Of a stretch of DNA of 64,000 nt, positions 26,406 through 35,758 are shown piece by piece. The stretch lies in the NCBI GenBank assembly GCA_039990395.1, contig JBDXFZ010000144.1, forward strand, positions 62,001-126,000, in the 5' to 3' direction. Numbering within the stretch: the first letter of the stretch is position 1; every line of letters begins with the position of its first letter. The notes beneath the pieces were generated by a model that ran no database searches, was not told the origin of the DNA, and was given only the letters and a program-made list of their open reading frames with translations. The position numbers and the translations under genes were made by a program. The stretch comes from CALINF01 sp039990395. Its GTDB lineage: Bacteria > Pseudomonadota > Gammaproteobacteria > Pseudomonadales > Halieaceae.

Positions 26406-28528
26406 ACGAACGGAAAACCCACTATCGAGCCTGCCATCTTTGTGAGGCCATTTGCGGCGTTGTCATCGAAACAGAAGGCGAAGAGATCATCTCTATTAAG
26501 GGTGACGACAACGACCCCCTAAGCCGCGGCCACATTTGTCCCAAAGCCGTCGCCCTGCGTGATATCCATCAAGATCCGGATCGCCTGCGCAAACCGGTTA
26601 AAAAGGTTACCGATGAGAATGGCGCTATTACGTGGCAGGAAATCAGCTGGAAAGAAGCGCTGGATACTACAGCCGAACGCCTGCTGGACATGCACGACCG
26701 CCACGGTGTGGATTCAGTTGGTGCTTACTTTGGCAACCCCAGCGTTCACAACTACGGAATGCTGACTCATCAGAACAACCTGTTTCGTTTTTTCAAAACC
26801 AAGAACCGCTTCTCAGCGACGTCTGTCGACCAGCTGCCGCATCACCTAACCGCCATGTGGCTTTTTGGTCACAAGTCGATGTTTCCTATTCCCGATATTG
26901 ATCGCACCGACTACTTCATGATGCTTGGCGCCAACCCGATTGCGTCCAACGGCAGCATCTGGACAGTCCCCGATGTCAAAAAGCGAATCAAAGACATGAA
27001 GGCCCGTGGTGGCAAACTCATTGTCATCGACCCTCGCAGAACAGAGACCGCCGAACTGGCAACCGAACACCTGTTCATTAAGCCCGGAACCGATGCCGTA
27101 TTCATCGCTGCCATGCTCAACACCATTCTTGATGAGAATTTGGCAGACCCTGGTGCCCTCAAGAGCTTCGTAGACGGGCTAGATGAGGTCGCCGTCGCAG
27201 TGGCCGTATTCACGCCGGAAATGGCCGAAAAACACACGGGGATAAATGCCGATGATACGCGCCGACTCGCCAGAGAATTAGCACAGGCACCTGCCGGCAT
27301 CTGCTACGGCAGGATGGGCGTCTCCACTCAGGTGTACGGCGCGTTATGCCAATGGCTCATCGGTGTCATCAATGTTGCCACCGGCAATATCGACAAACCT
27401 GGCGGGTCAATGTTCACACTGCCGGCAGTAGATCAAATTCACAACACAGGCCCAGGTGGCTTTGGTCGTCATCTCAGCCGCGTCCGCGGACTGCCCGAAT
27501 TCGATCGGGAGATTCCAGCCTCCACCCTAGCTGAAGAGATCACCACGCCCGGCGATGGGCAGGTGCGTGCGCTATTCACAGGCGCGGGCAATCCAGTGCT
27601 CTCTACCCCAAACGGTCGCCAGCTAGACGACGCGATGGAGCAATTGGAATTTATGGTGTCGCTGGACCCTTACATCAACGAGACCACACGACACGCCGAT
27701 ATCATTCTGCCGCCCACCTCGCCTCTGGAGCACGATCATTACGATATCGGGTTTCACACTAACGCAATACGCAACACCACCCGCTTCAACGAGCCAGTGT
27801 TTGAAAAGCCGCAGGACAGCCTGCACGATTGGGAGATTTTTACGGCACTTGGCGATCGGGTTGCCGAAGCGATGGGGTTGGAGCCGCGTCCGCCACGTGC
27901 ACCGCATGAGATTATCGACGCGGGCTTGCAGGTAGGCCCTTACAGCGAGAATCAAGACAGCGAGCATAAGTTGTCGCTGGATGTCTTGCGTGCCAACCCG
28001 TCGGGCATTGACCTGGGCGCTCTCGTGCCGATGCTGCCAGAAAGGCTGTTCACGCCGGACAAGCGAATAAACTGCGCCTCACCCTTACCCATGAGCGACT
28101 TAGAAAGGCTGCATGAAGAATTCTCGCAGGACGGCGACGATGGTCTACGTCTTATCGGGCGTCGCCACGTGCGCTCGAATAACTCCTGGATGCATAACTA
28201 CCATCGATTGGTTAAAGGCAAAGATCGCTGCACCCTACTCATGCATCCTCAGGACATGCAACAACGAGAAATTAGCGATGGCAGCGCCGTTGCACTTAGC
28301 TCTCGTGCAGGCAGCGTAACGGTTCGGGTAGAGCAGTCTGAAGATGTCATGCCCGGTGTGGTTAGCCTGCCACATGGCTATGGCCACAACCGAAACGGCA
28401 TACGCATGGACACTGCCGTGGCAAACGCGGGCGTCTCCTGCAACGATGTCACTGATGAATTGTTTCTGGATAAACTATCAGGTAACGCTGCCATCAATGG
28501 CGTGCCTGTTACTGTGTCACTGGCGTGA
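26402..28528 (+). CDS. Molybdopterin oxidoreductase with N-terminal [4Fe-4S] site
   Basis: A 708-residue protein. The N-terminal motif C-x2-C-x3-C (CHLCEAIC) and a later Cys in GHICPKA form a [4Fe-4S] site, as in formate dehydrogenase and nitrate reductase relatives. The middle carries DYFMMLGANPIASNG and KLIVIDPRRTETAE, and the C-terminus a molydopterin-dinucleotide binding domain (VALSSRAGSVTVRVE...VSLPHGYGHN). There is no signal peptide, so it is cytoplasmic. It is the catalytic subunit of an unidentified redox enzyme; no electron-transfer or membrane subunit gene is adjacent. A PqqD-like gene is coupled upstream. Confidence 0.88.
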   Translation: MNERKTHYRACHLCEAICGVVIETEGEEIISIKGDDNDPLSRGHICPKAVALRDIHQDPDRLRKPVKKVTDENGAITWQEISWKEALDTTAERLLDMHDRHGVDSVGAYFGNPSVHNYGMLTHQNNLFRFFKTKNRFSATSVDQLPHHLTAMWLFGHKSMFPIPDIDRTDYFMMLGANPIASNGSIWTVPDVKKRIKDMKARGGKLIVIDPRRTETAELATEHLFIKPGTDAVFIAAMLNTILDENLADPGALKSFVDGLDEVAVAVAVFTPEMAEKHTGINADDTRRLARELAQAPAGICYGRMGVSTQVYGALCQWLIGVINVATGNIDKPGGSMFTLPAVDQIHNTGPGGFGRHLSRVRGLPEFDREIPASTLAEEITTPGDGQVRALFTGAGNPVLSTPNGRQLDDAMEQLEFMVSLDPYINETTRHADIILPPTSPLEHDHYDIGFHTNAIRNTTRFNEPVFEKPQDSLHDWEIFTALGDRVAEAMGLEPRPPRAPHEIIDAGLQVGPYSENQDSEHKLSLDVLRANPSGIDLGALVPMLPERLFTPDKRINCASPLPMSDLERLHEEFSQDGDDGLRLIGRRHVRSNNSWMHNYHRLVKGKDRCTLLMHPQDMQQREISDGSAVALSSRAGSVTVRVEQSEDVMPGVVSLPHGYGHNRNGIRMDTAVANAGVSCNDVTDELFLDKLSGNAAINGVPVTVSLA

Positions 28529-28576
28529 CTCGAGTACATGGATAAGTTTCATCAATAACACTGGGGGTAGAGGGTC

Positions 28577-29173
28577 ATGGACATTTCAACCATCGTATTT
28601 TGGCTGGTATTGCTTGGGGCGGTCATTTATGTCGTCAATATCTATAACACCCTCGTCACGCTTAAGAATCGCTTTCTTAATGCGTTTTCGCAGATTGAGG
28701 TTCAACTAAAACGGCGCTACGACCTTATTCCCAACCTTGTGGAGACTGCCAAGGGCTATCTGGATCACGAACGCGAGACACTGGAAGCGGTGATTGCTGC
28801 ACGCAATGAGGCGGCGGCCATTCTCAAAGGCTTAGGTGACAGCAGTATTGGGGGAGAAGCGATGAAGCAACTCGCCGGCGCAGAAAATGCTCTTCAAGGT
28901 GCATTGGGAAAACTCAACGTCACGATGGAGGCCTATCCAGACCTCAAGGCCAGCGAGAATATGCAGCAATTGTCGGAAGAGTTGACCTCTACAGAGAATC
29001 GGATCTCTTTTGCCCGCCAGGGCTACAACGATGCGGTAATGACATATAACACCTACCGACAGACTTTTCCGCCCGTGTTTTTTGCCGCTCGATTTGGCCA
29101 TCCAACGGACGCAGAGCTACTGGAGTTCGACGATACAGAGCAGATTCAAGCTGCGCCCAAAGTCTCGTTTTAA
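28577..29173 (+). CDS. LemA family protein
   Basis: A 198-residue protein: an N-terminal transmembrane helix (IVFWLVLLGAVIYVVNIYNTLV), then coiled helices with the LemA motif QIEVQLKRRYDLIPNLVETAKGY. It is followed 46 bases later by a membrane M48 peptidase gene. LemA with an M48-type peptidase is a common pair in bacteria. The role is unknown, probably in envelope maintenance. Confidence 0.92.
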   Translation: MDISTIVFWLVLLGAVIYVVNIYNTLVTLKNRFLNAFSQIEVQLKRRYDLIPNLVETAKGYLDHERETLEAVIAARNEAAAILKGLGDSSIGGEAMKQLAGAENALQGALGKLNVTMEAYPDLKASENMQQLSEELTSTENRISFARQGYNDAVMTYNTYRQTFPPVFFAARFGHPTDAELLEFDDTEQIQAAPKVSF

Positions 29174-29218
29174 TCACTACTTTGCAGGCAATTTGTTCGC
29201 CACGATACGCTGCCTGAA

Positions 29219-31177
29219 ATGAACTTCTTTGAGCAGCAGGACGCAGCGAGGCGCAATACCAAACTGCTGTCACTGCTGTTTGCAGTTGCCGTTCTACTCC
29301 TCGTATTACTCACCAACCTCCTCGTCGCGGGGTTTCTGTGGTTTAGCCAGGACTACAACCTATACGCCGGTAGCCGCGAGGGCATCCAAGGGTTTCTGTC
29401 GTACATTAGCTGGGCCCGGTTTGGCAGTATCGGACTCGCTATTACGGCCACCGTGGCACTAATCGTGCTGGTGAAGTGGTGGCAGCTTTCTACCGGCGGC
29501 AAGACCGTCGCCGAAAATATGGGAGGCACCCGCATTGTGCCTCAAACTGATGATCGCGCAGAGCGGCGCTGCCTGAACGTAGTCCAAGAAATATCACTGG
29601 CTGCCAACATGCCAGTGCCTGCAGTGTATGTATTGAACGGAGAACGTGGTATCAACGCGTTCGCAGCGGGTATCACGCCCTCAGATGCTGTGGTGGCAGT
29701 CACACGAGGTACTCTCGAGCACTTGACCCGTGATGAGCTACAGGGCGTTATAGCTCACGAGTTCAGTCACATTCTCAATGGTGATATGCGTCTAAATATT
29801 CGGCTGGCGGCCATGCTCAAGGGAATCACCTTTATTGGTGATGTTGGCCACTTTCTGCTGCGCTCCGGTTCGCGGCATCGATCCGGCGGCTCATCCAAAC
29901 GAGGCAATTCGGCGGCATTGCCTTTATTGGGCTTGGCTCTCTGGATTCTGGGTTGGTTGGGTGGCCTCGCCGCTGGCTTTATCAAGGCTGCCATCAGCCG
30001 ACAGAAGGAATATCTGGCAGATGCATCTGCCGTACAATTTACCCGGCACGCTGATGGTATAGGTAATGCACTTAAAGTAATCGGTGGCTATATTCCCGGC
30101 ACACTGGTGCACGCCGCCAGAGCGAATGAAATGTCGCATATTTTCTTCGGCCAGATACAACATAGTTTATGGCAGGTATTTGCCACTCATCCACCGCTAA
30201 AGGACCGCATTCTGCGCATTGATCCACGCTGGAATGGACAGTACATCAAACGCAAGGTACGTCATTACGACGACACACCTTCTCGACCAGGCTATGGTGA
30301 GGTCGGCGTGGGTCGCGCTGCTTTGGTTGCTGCCGCCATCGCCTCTACTGCAGTGAAGCTGGAAAATAGTGAAACTGCCTCCGACGCCGATTTTGGCCCC
30401 TCGCCCGAGTCTCTCGACCAAGCGCTGGCTCAGCGTCATGAATTACCCACCGCTTTTGTGCAGCAGAGCCGTGAGCCGCTCGGTGCCAGTGCGCTTGTGC
30501 TTGCCCTGCTATCCAGTCGTGATCCCCAAGTGCTCAAAGAACAGCTGACGCTGATAGGCAATAGTCACCCGCAATCCACGGTAGATTTGGTGTATACGGT
30601 AACGTCAGGCGTCCAGCAACTGGCACCGCCTCAACGTCTGCCATTGCTGGAGCTGTGTATTCCCACGCTTAAAAGTATGTCACTTGCCCAGTATCGCGTT
30701 TTCAAGAACACCCTGCTCCATGTCATTCAAGCCGACAGTAAAACTGAGCTGTTCGAATGGTGCTTTTTTCAGCTGGTAAGGCACTATCTTGATCCCGAGT
30801 TTTTTCAGGTAAAGCCCAGCAAACCACGCTATCGCTCGCTCGAAAAAGTGCGCCACCCTATCCGGGTGGTGATCTCTGTATTGGCGCATGAAGGAGTGGG
30901 GGATGCCAACCGTGCATTCGCTCTTGGTGCCAGTGAACTCGGCATGAAAAAGCTGGTGTTGATGCCCCGCGAGCAGTGCAGTGTTGCACTCTTTAGCAAA
31001 TCGGTACATGAACTCGCTGATTGCTATCCACTGCTCAAGCCCAGATTGCTAAAAGCGATGGCGCTAGCGGCCGCGGAAGACGGCATCGTTTGTGAGGTAG
31101 AGCGCGAGATCATCGCCAGCATCGCAGCAGTAATGGACTGCCCAGTGCCGATCGACCTACGTGAGCACTATAGCTAG
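29219..31177 (+). CDS. Membrane M48 metallopeptidase with TerB-like C-terminus
   Basis: A 652-residue protein. Two N-terminal membrane helices (about 15-42 and 68-88) precede an HtpX-like protease domain with zinc motif HEFSH (180-184) and a further membrane region about 240-260. The third ligand is probably the Glu of the KEYLADASA stretch. After about residue 330 comes a long soluble extension. Its end (LLKAMALAAAEDGIVCEVEREIIASIA) looks like a TerB-type helical domain. Longer than plain HtpX (about 290 residues), so it is a LemA-linked variant. It is probably in one transcript with lemA. Confidence 0.85.
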   Translation: MNFFEQQDAARRNTKLLSLLFAVAVLLLVLLTNLLVAGFLWFSQDYNLYAGSREGIQGFLSYISWARFGSIGLAITATVALIVLVKWWQLSTGGKTVAENMGGTRIVPQTDDRAERRCLNVVQEISLAANMPVPAVYVLNGERGINAFAAGITPSDAVVAVTRGTLEHLTRDELQGVIAHEFSHILNGDMRLNIRLAAMLKGITFIGDVGHFLLRSGSRHRSGGSSKRGNSAALPLLGLALWILGWLGGLAAGFIKAAISRQKEYLADASAVQFTRHADGIGNALKVIGGYIPGTLVHAARANEMSHIFFGQIQHSLWQVFATHPPLKDRILRIDPRWNGQYIKRKVRHYDDTPSRPGYGEVGVGRAALVAAAIASTAVKLENSETASDADFGPSPESLDQALAQRHELPTAFVQQSREPLGASALVLALLSSRDPQVLKEQLTLIGNSHPQSTVDLVYTVTSGVQQLAPPQRLPLLELCIPTLKSMSLAQYRVFKNTLLHVIQADSKTELFEWCFFQLVRHYLDPEFFQVKPSKPRYRSLEKVRHPIRVVISVLAHEGVGDANRAFALGASELGMKKLVLMPREQCSVALFSKSVHELADCYPLLKPRLLKAMALAAAEDGIVCEVEREIIASIAAVMDCPVPIDLREHYS

Positions 31178-31334
31178 CACTATCTTTCAAGCATAAGTGG
31201 CCGATCTCAACGCACACACTTTCGCTTCTGGTAAATCCTGCTAAGGTAAATGACAGCAGATCAGGTGAAGGATCACCCGCTGCAAAACAGGATTCATCCC
31301 CCAATCCATCATCCAGAACAAGGAGGTTCCGGCA

Positions 31335-31730
31335 ATGGACATGCAATACATTCGTACTCGTGGAGGTGAGGGCTACGCCCCACCACCACCCAAACCTCGC
31401 CACTTCCCACTCTCTCGCACGACTGACAAGGTTCTTCAAATACTGCTGGAGGAAGATTTGGCGAGGGTGCGGGCTGATCGGGTAGCAGAAGAACTCGGTA
31501 TCAGCGGTACCACCCTGCGCAGACGGCTCCGCGGCGACCATACCAGCTATCAGTTCCTGCTTGATCGGGCGCGGCAGTATCGCTGTGAGAAACAGCTGCG
31601 GGAAAAGTGGCTACCCGGAAAATGCCTGGCAGATGACCTAGGCTATCTAGAGGTTAACAGTTTCTATCGGGCTTTCCGGCGCTGGACAGGCATGAGTTAT
31701 AGCCAATACAAGGTTGAGTATTGCTATTAA
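31335..31730 (+). CDS. Short AraC-type DNA-binding protein
   Basis: A 131-residue protein. After a Pro-rich N-terminus, residues about 45-125 form the double helix-turn-helix of AraC/XylS regulators: VAEELGISGTTLRRRLRGDHTSYQFLLDRAR and LADDLGYLEVNSFYRAFRRWTGMSYSQYK. It lacks any sensor domain, so it is a stand-alone DNA-binding module. An AAGGAGG ribosome-binding site sits 8 bases before the ATG. The target is unknown; it is convergent with the diguanylate cyclase gene. Confidence 0.85.
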   Translation: MDMQYIRTRGGEGYAPPPPKPRHFPLSRTTDKVLQILLEEDLARVRADRVAEELGISGTTLRRRLRGDHTSYQFLLDRARQYRCEKQLREKWLPGKCLADDLGYLEVNSFYRAFRRWTGMSYSQYKVEYCY

Positions 31731-31747
31731 CTATTCGAATCAGCGTA

Positions 31748-33568
31748 CTACGCCGACGCCTTTTGGTTACCCACAATGACTCTGTTGCGGCCAGCCGCCT
31801 TGCCTTCATAGAGGGCGGCATCCGCCCTGGCGATACAAGCTTCCAGCGTCTCGCCTTTACGGAAAGTGGTCACACCAAACGTTAAGGTAATTGAGAGTCG
31901 TCGGTCCTGGAAATCGAATACGTTATCGCTGATCGTATCGCGCAATTTTTCTGCCAGAAGTGCAGCGCCTTCAGAATCGGTTTCGGGCAGCAGCAGGATA
32001 AACTCCTCACCACCCCAGCGCCCCAGCCGGTCAATATCCCGTATCCGCCCGCGCATGATTGCGGCCGCACGCGATAGCACATGGTCACCACAGGCGTGGC
32101 CGTACTGATCGTTAAACGATTTGAAGTTATCGATATCAGACAACACAATGCTAAAGCCTTTGCCGCCCCGGAACATGCGCTGTACCTCGACCTCGGCCTC
32201 TTCTCTGAAACCGCGGCGATTGTACAAACCCGTCAATGGGTCGATTCTGGCAGCCTCGCCCAAGCGCTCATTGGCCAGGCTCAAAGACTCCGTGCGCTCT
32301 GCCACCACTTGCTCCAAATGACTCATACTAGCCGTGAAGCGGTTTGCCAGCGACACAGCCATGGCGAGCATAATGGCAACAAACCCGAAGGGGACAAGCC
32401 TAGTGGTATCAACAGCCACAAAGTCGATCAGCAAGTCATTCACGCAGGCTGCAATAAAAATCAGCACACCCAAAAATAGGGTGCGGGCTTCTGGGTGGTG
32501 ATCACGGAGCTTTCGCACCATGAGCAGTGGCGTTAGCAATAGGGCAGGCAAGGTCCAAGCTTGCCAAAAACGTAATGTCTCAGCGTTTATATCATGTCCA
32601 GGTACCAGCACCACAACAAAGGCAGCTATTGGAAAACTGAGTTGATACGCACGCAAATACCGTCCAACGGGCTCGTCGAGTAGTGACCAAACAGTTTGTA
32701 TCGCCAGTGCCGGGAACAGATAAATTGCGCCAAACTCAATCTTTTTGAGCGTCAGGAACGGAATGTCCACCGCATACTTCAGTTGGTTGAGCATCAAACC
32801 ATACAGGCCAATGTTGATCGCCATAAGACCAAACCAAAGGAAGCTGCTCAACTGCGGATTTCGGCGATAAAGGTAGATATGGTAAAGACCAAAGCCAACA
32901 AACAGCAGACAAGCTAATAACTGCGGCAACTGACTGAGCACACCCTCAACAACGAGGCTTGCATAGTTCCCGATCTTAAATTCGCCATCAAAAGGGCCAC
33001 TACCAAAGCGCACTGGTAAGGCGCCCTCGCCTCCCCACACCCGTAATGCAATAACGACCTTACCGTCTTCACTGATTGCCGATGTCGGCAAAGGATAAAT
33101 GTACTCCTGGTCATAATCTGGCTCACTGAGCGGTGGCAGCTTGCCGCGACCACCCAGCAATTTGCCACCTGCGTAGAGCTCGTAGGCGCTCATTACCTTG
33201 CCGATTCTAATACCCAGTTGCTCACGATCCTCCCAGAACTGAGCATCACCTGAATCCAGCGCAATGGACAACCGGTACCAGGCAAATTGCTGCTCGTCGG
33301 GGTAACCGCCCAATGACCACCGCCCGGGTATGCGCCGAGTGGCCCACCGAGTATCATCCAGCGCTGGCGATGACCACGAGGCATTGTCGCCCTCCTGAAA
33401 ACGCCAGCGACCATGCAGCGAAAAGCCCAGGTTGAGGTCTTCTTCCGTCACCAACGGCACGAGATGACTAGAGACAGACTCCACGACCTGCGCCACTGCC
33501 ATGGGCGCTGTTACGAGAGACAACACCAGTAGCAGCGCTGGTTGGAGTAATTTTCTAACAGCTAACAT
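31748..33568 (-). CDS. Diguanylate cyclase with 7TM-DISM sensor
   Basis: From the ATG at 33568 it is a 606-residue protein with a signal peptide (LLLVLSLVTAPMAVAQ); the upstream extension in the open frame is not signal-like. A periplasmic jelly-roll-like domain (GRWRFQEGDNASW) is followed by seven membrane helices and a short coiled coil. A GGDEF domain with an intact GGEEF active site follows. An inhibitory I-site RDID lies five residues before GGEEF. It should make cyclic di-GMP, with product inhibition. The gene is divergent from the WecA-like gene and near the exopolysaccharide block, so control of polysaccharide production is plausible but unproven. Confidence 0.9.
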   Translation of the reverse strand: MLAVRKLLQPALLLVLSLVTAPMAVAQVVESVSSHLVPLVTEEDLNLGFSLHGRWRFQEGDNASWSSPALDDTRWATRRIPGRWSLGGYPDEQQFAWYRLSIALDSGDAQFWEDREQLGIRIGKVMSAYELYAGGKLLGGRGKLPPLSEPDYDQEYIYPLPTSAISEDGKVVIALRVWGGEGALPVRFGSGPFDGEFKIGNYASLVVEGVLSQLPQLLACLLFVGFGLYHIYLYRRNPQLSSFLWFGLMAINIGLYGLMLNQLKYAVDIPFLTLKKIEFGAIYLFPALAIQTVWSLLDEPVGRYLRAYQLSFPIAAFVVVLVPGHDINAETLRFWQAWTLPALLLTPLLMVRKLRDHHPEARTLFLGVLIFIAACVNDLLIDFVAVDTTRLVPFGFVAIMLAMAVSLANRFTASMSHLEQVVAERTESLSLANERLGEAARIDPLTGLYNRRGFREEAEVEVQRMFRGGKGFSIVLSDIDNFKSFNDQYGHACGDHVLSRAAAIMRGRIRDIDRLGRWGGEEFILLLPETDSEGAALLAEKLRDTISDNVFDFQDRRLSITLTFGVTTFRKGETLEACIARADAALYEGKAAGRNRVIVGNQKASA

Positions 33569-33749
33569 ACGGCGATTATAGACCTTGAGCCTGGGAGAAT
33601 GGATACCCAGACCAAAAAGCTTGAACCGAATCACACTACTATCGTTGCAGCAGGATATAACCAGATAGAAAACAAATGACATTGTGATAAATTACATTGG
33701 CATTTCCGCCAGTCGGAATGACTTTAAGCCTTAACCGAATTGTCAGTAA

Positions 33750-34790
33750 ATGATCACAAGCCTGCTTCTTATATCACTGATCAGCACACTAGCAGCCACT
33801 ACTGTGTGCCGGTGGGCGGGCCTTGTAGACAATCCAGATGATCGTAAGCGGCATGTGGGTAACATTCCTCTATCTGGCGGAATCGCTGTTTTTATTACCT
33901 TCGTTATAAGTGTGTTCGCACTTAAGATTCCACCTTACACACCTTCTATGCTGACCATCGCCATCTTAGTATTTGGGCTCGGAGTATTCGATGACTTTAA
34001 GCACATTGCGCCCTGGCTGAGGCTGAGCCTGCAGTATGGCGCCGGCGTCGCTCTAGCTACTTACGGCGGAATTGCTATCTATAGCGTTGGGAATCTACTC
34101 GCGCTGGGTGATATCCCGCTATTGATACTGGCTGTACCACTTACGGCACTGGCCGTTGCAGGGCTCAGCAACGCCTACAACATGATCGATGGTATCGACG
34201 GACTTTCTGCGTCGCTGATGCTAATCCCACTTGCTGTGCTTTCGGCTTTAGCGCTGCTTTCGAGCCATCCAATGCTCAATAGTCTCTAGGTGATGGTAGT
34301 ACCACTGATTGTATTTTTGCTCTTTAACTTAGGGCCAAATACAAAGTATCTACCCAAGATATTTCTCGGTGATGGCGGCAGCATAACGATGGGGTTTCTG
34401 ATCACTGCCTCGCTCGTATACTTTTCTCAGGGCGATTCAACATTGATCAACCCTGTTACGGCACTATGGCTGGTAACAGTACCTTTGATGGATATGCTGG
34501 CAACCATGGCAAGACGGCATCGACATGGTAGGAAACTGATGGAAGCGGATCGATCCCATCTCCACCATAGTCTTCTAGATCTCGGCTTGAGCCCAAGAAT
34601 TGCTCTACTGACAATAGTTGTTTACGCGCTGGGCTGCGCGCTGCTCGGGCTATTTTTGGAGTTATTCGCGGACTACATCAGCATGTTCAGCTTCTTCGCT
34701 CTTTTCATTCTGCATCTGGCATTTATTGCCACGGCATCCCGAAAGCTGGAAACAAGAAGCGCAAAGTCCGAGACGCTGGAAACCACCTAG
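33750..34790 (+). pseudogene. WecA-like undecaprenyl-phosphate sugar-1-P transferase, broken by in-frame TAG
   Basis: A reading frame of 347 codons with one in-frame stop, TAG at 34287-34289. The part before (179 residues) has DNPDDRKRHVGNIPLSGG, LGVFDDFKHIAPWLRL and NAYNMIDGIDGLSASL. The part after (about 166 residues) continues in the same frame with NLGPNTKYLPKIFLGDGGSITMGF and the late motif RRHRHGRKLMEADRSHLHHSLLDLGLS. Joined, they match the whole WecA/TagO/MraY-like family in length and motif order, including both Asp clusters. The enzyme would start polysaccharide synthesis on the lipid carrier. A GTG directly after the TAG could restart translation, but a split enzyme is unlikely to work well. 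A sequencing error, a real pseudogene or amber readthrough are all possible. Confidence 0.85.
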
Positions 34791-34856
34791 CATTCTCGCT
34801 GAGCATACACTCGCTACGTTGCTACCTCGTGAACGTCATAGCTGCCTCGGGCGGCT

Positions 34857-35621
34857 TCAAGCCTTGCCCAGCGCAAAAACCAGAAAACCTACATATTCCC
34901 TAAGCGCATAGGTCGTTCTCTGCAGGTCATCCACGGTTGGCAACCACTTGGGTACAACCGGTGGCGCATGTACGATTTGATAATCGGTAGCTGAGGGCGT
35001 GAGAGTGACGCCTTCCATTCGGAACATAGCCTCTGCCCTGCGCATATGAAAGGCTGAGGTTACCAGCAGAACAGACGAGAGGTTTTCTTGTTGCAGCATC
35101 TCTGCCGTAAAGCGGGCGTTTTCAAGCGTATTGCGACTGCGACGCTCCTCAATGACTGCCTCATCCGGCACACCCATTGCCACGAGAATTTGACTCATTA
35201 GCACTGCCTCGGGTGCTTCCCAATCTCTGGATCCGCCAGCAACAATAATCTTGCCAGCCTTGCCAGCCTTGTACAGCTCCACAGCATGCAGAAGGCGGTC
35301 GCTCTGTGCGTTCATATCAGCGGGTCGAGAAGGGAACGCCACACCATTAGTCGCGCCACCCAACACAACAATGGCATCTGCCGGTTGGGTACGTTCGACA
35401 GAACGCGGCGGATAGTCAGACTCCAGGGAGGACATCACTGCATCAGCCATAAAGCCTGTAGAGCTGAGGTACAGCCACGAAAACGCCAGTAGGGCACACC
35501 AACCGGCAAAGCGCGTCGCGTTGGCAAAACGGGCCAGAGAGGCTATCAGCATTAGCGCAAGACTCTGACTGAGTGGAAATACCAGCAGCGAAATTAACTT
35601 GGTTAATTCAAAGGACAACAC
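34857..35621 (-). CDS. YdcF/ElyC-like DUF218 membrane protein
   Basis: A 254-residue protein. Two N-terminal membrane helices (about 8-28 and 36-55) precede a DUF218 domain: DAIVVLGGATNG, GKIIVAGGSRDWEAPEA, ERRSRNTLENARFTAEML and LLVTSAFHMRRAEAMF. Relatives such as ElyC influence envelope polysaccharide metabolism. The role is inferred only from family. It converges with the broken WecA-like gene and diverges from the MAPEG gene. Confidence 0.88.
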   Translation of the reverse strand: MLSFELTKLISLLVFPLSQSLALMLIASLARFANATRFAGWCALLAFSWLYLSSTGFMADAVMSSLESDYPPRSVERTQPADAIVVLGGATNGVAFPSRPADMNAQSDRLLHAVELYKAGKAGKIIVAGGSRDWEAPEAVLMSQILVAMGVPDEAVIEERRSRNTLENARFTAEMLQQENLSSVLLVTSAFHMRRAEAMFRMEGVTLTPSATDYQIVHAPPVVPKWLPTVDDLQRTTYALREYVGFLVFALGKA

Positions 35622-35676
35622 TCAATACACCAATCAAGCAGGTTTATATAGGAACTTCATAATGTCTGACTGACGC

Positions 35677-35697
35677 TTTGTGTTCAACCGACACAAA
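35677..35697. promoter_or_regulatory. 7-bp inverted repeat in the ydcF-like/MAPEG divergent region
   Basis: TTTGTGT and ACACAAA are separated by 7 bases, a perfect symmetric site in the 137-base gap between two divergent genes. This spacing suits a dimeric regulator operator. There is no direct evidence of binding. Confidence 0.3.
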
Positions 35698-35758
35698 TCT
35701 CCTGTTGCGGGGTGCAACACGTTCAGCCTATGCTGATCGTTTTTAGGAGGGACACACT

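Noticed and set aside
34290..34790. Second half of the WecA-like frame as an independent gene
   Set aside because: It lacks the N-terminal membrane part and catalytic motifs of the family and continues the upstream frame exactly after one TAG, so it is better seen as part of a broken gene.
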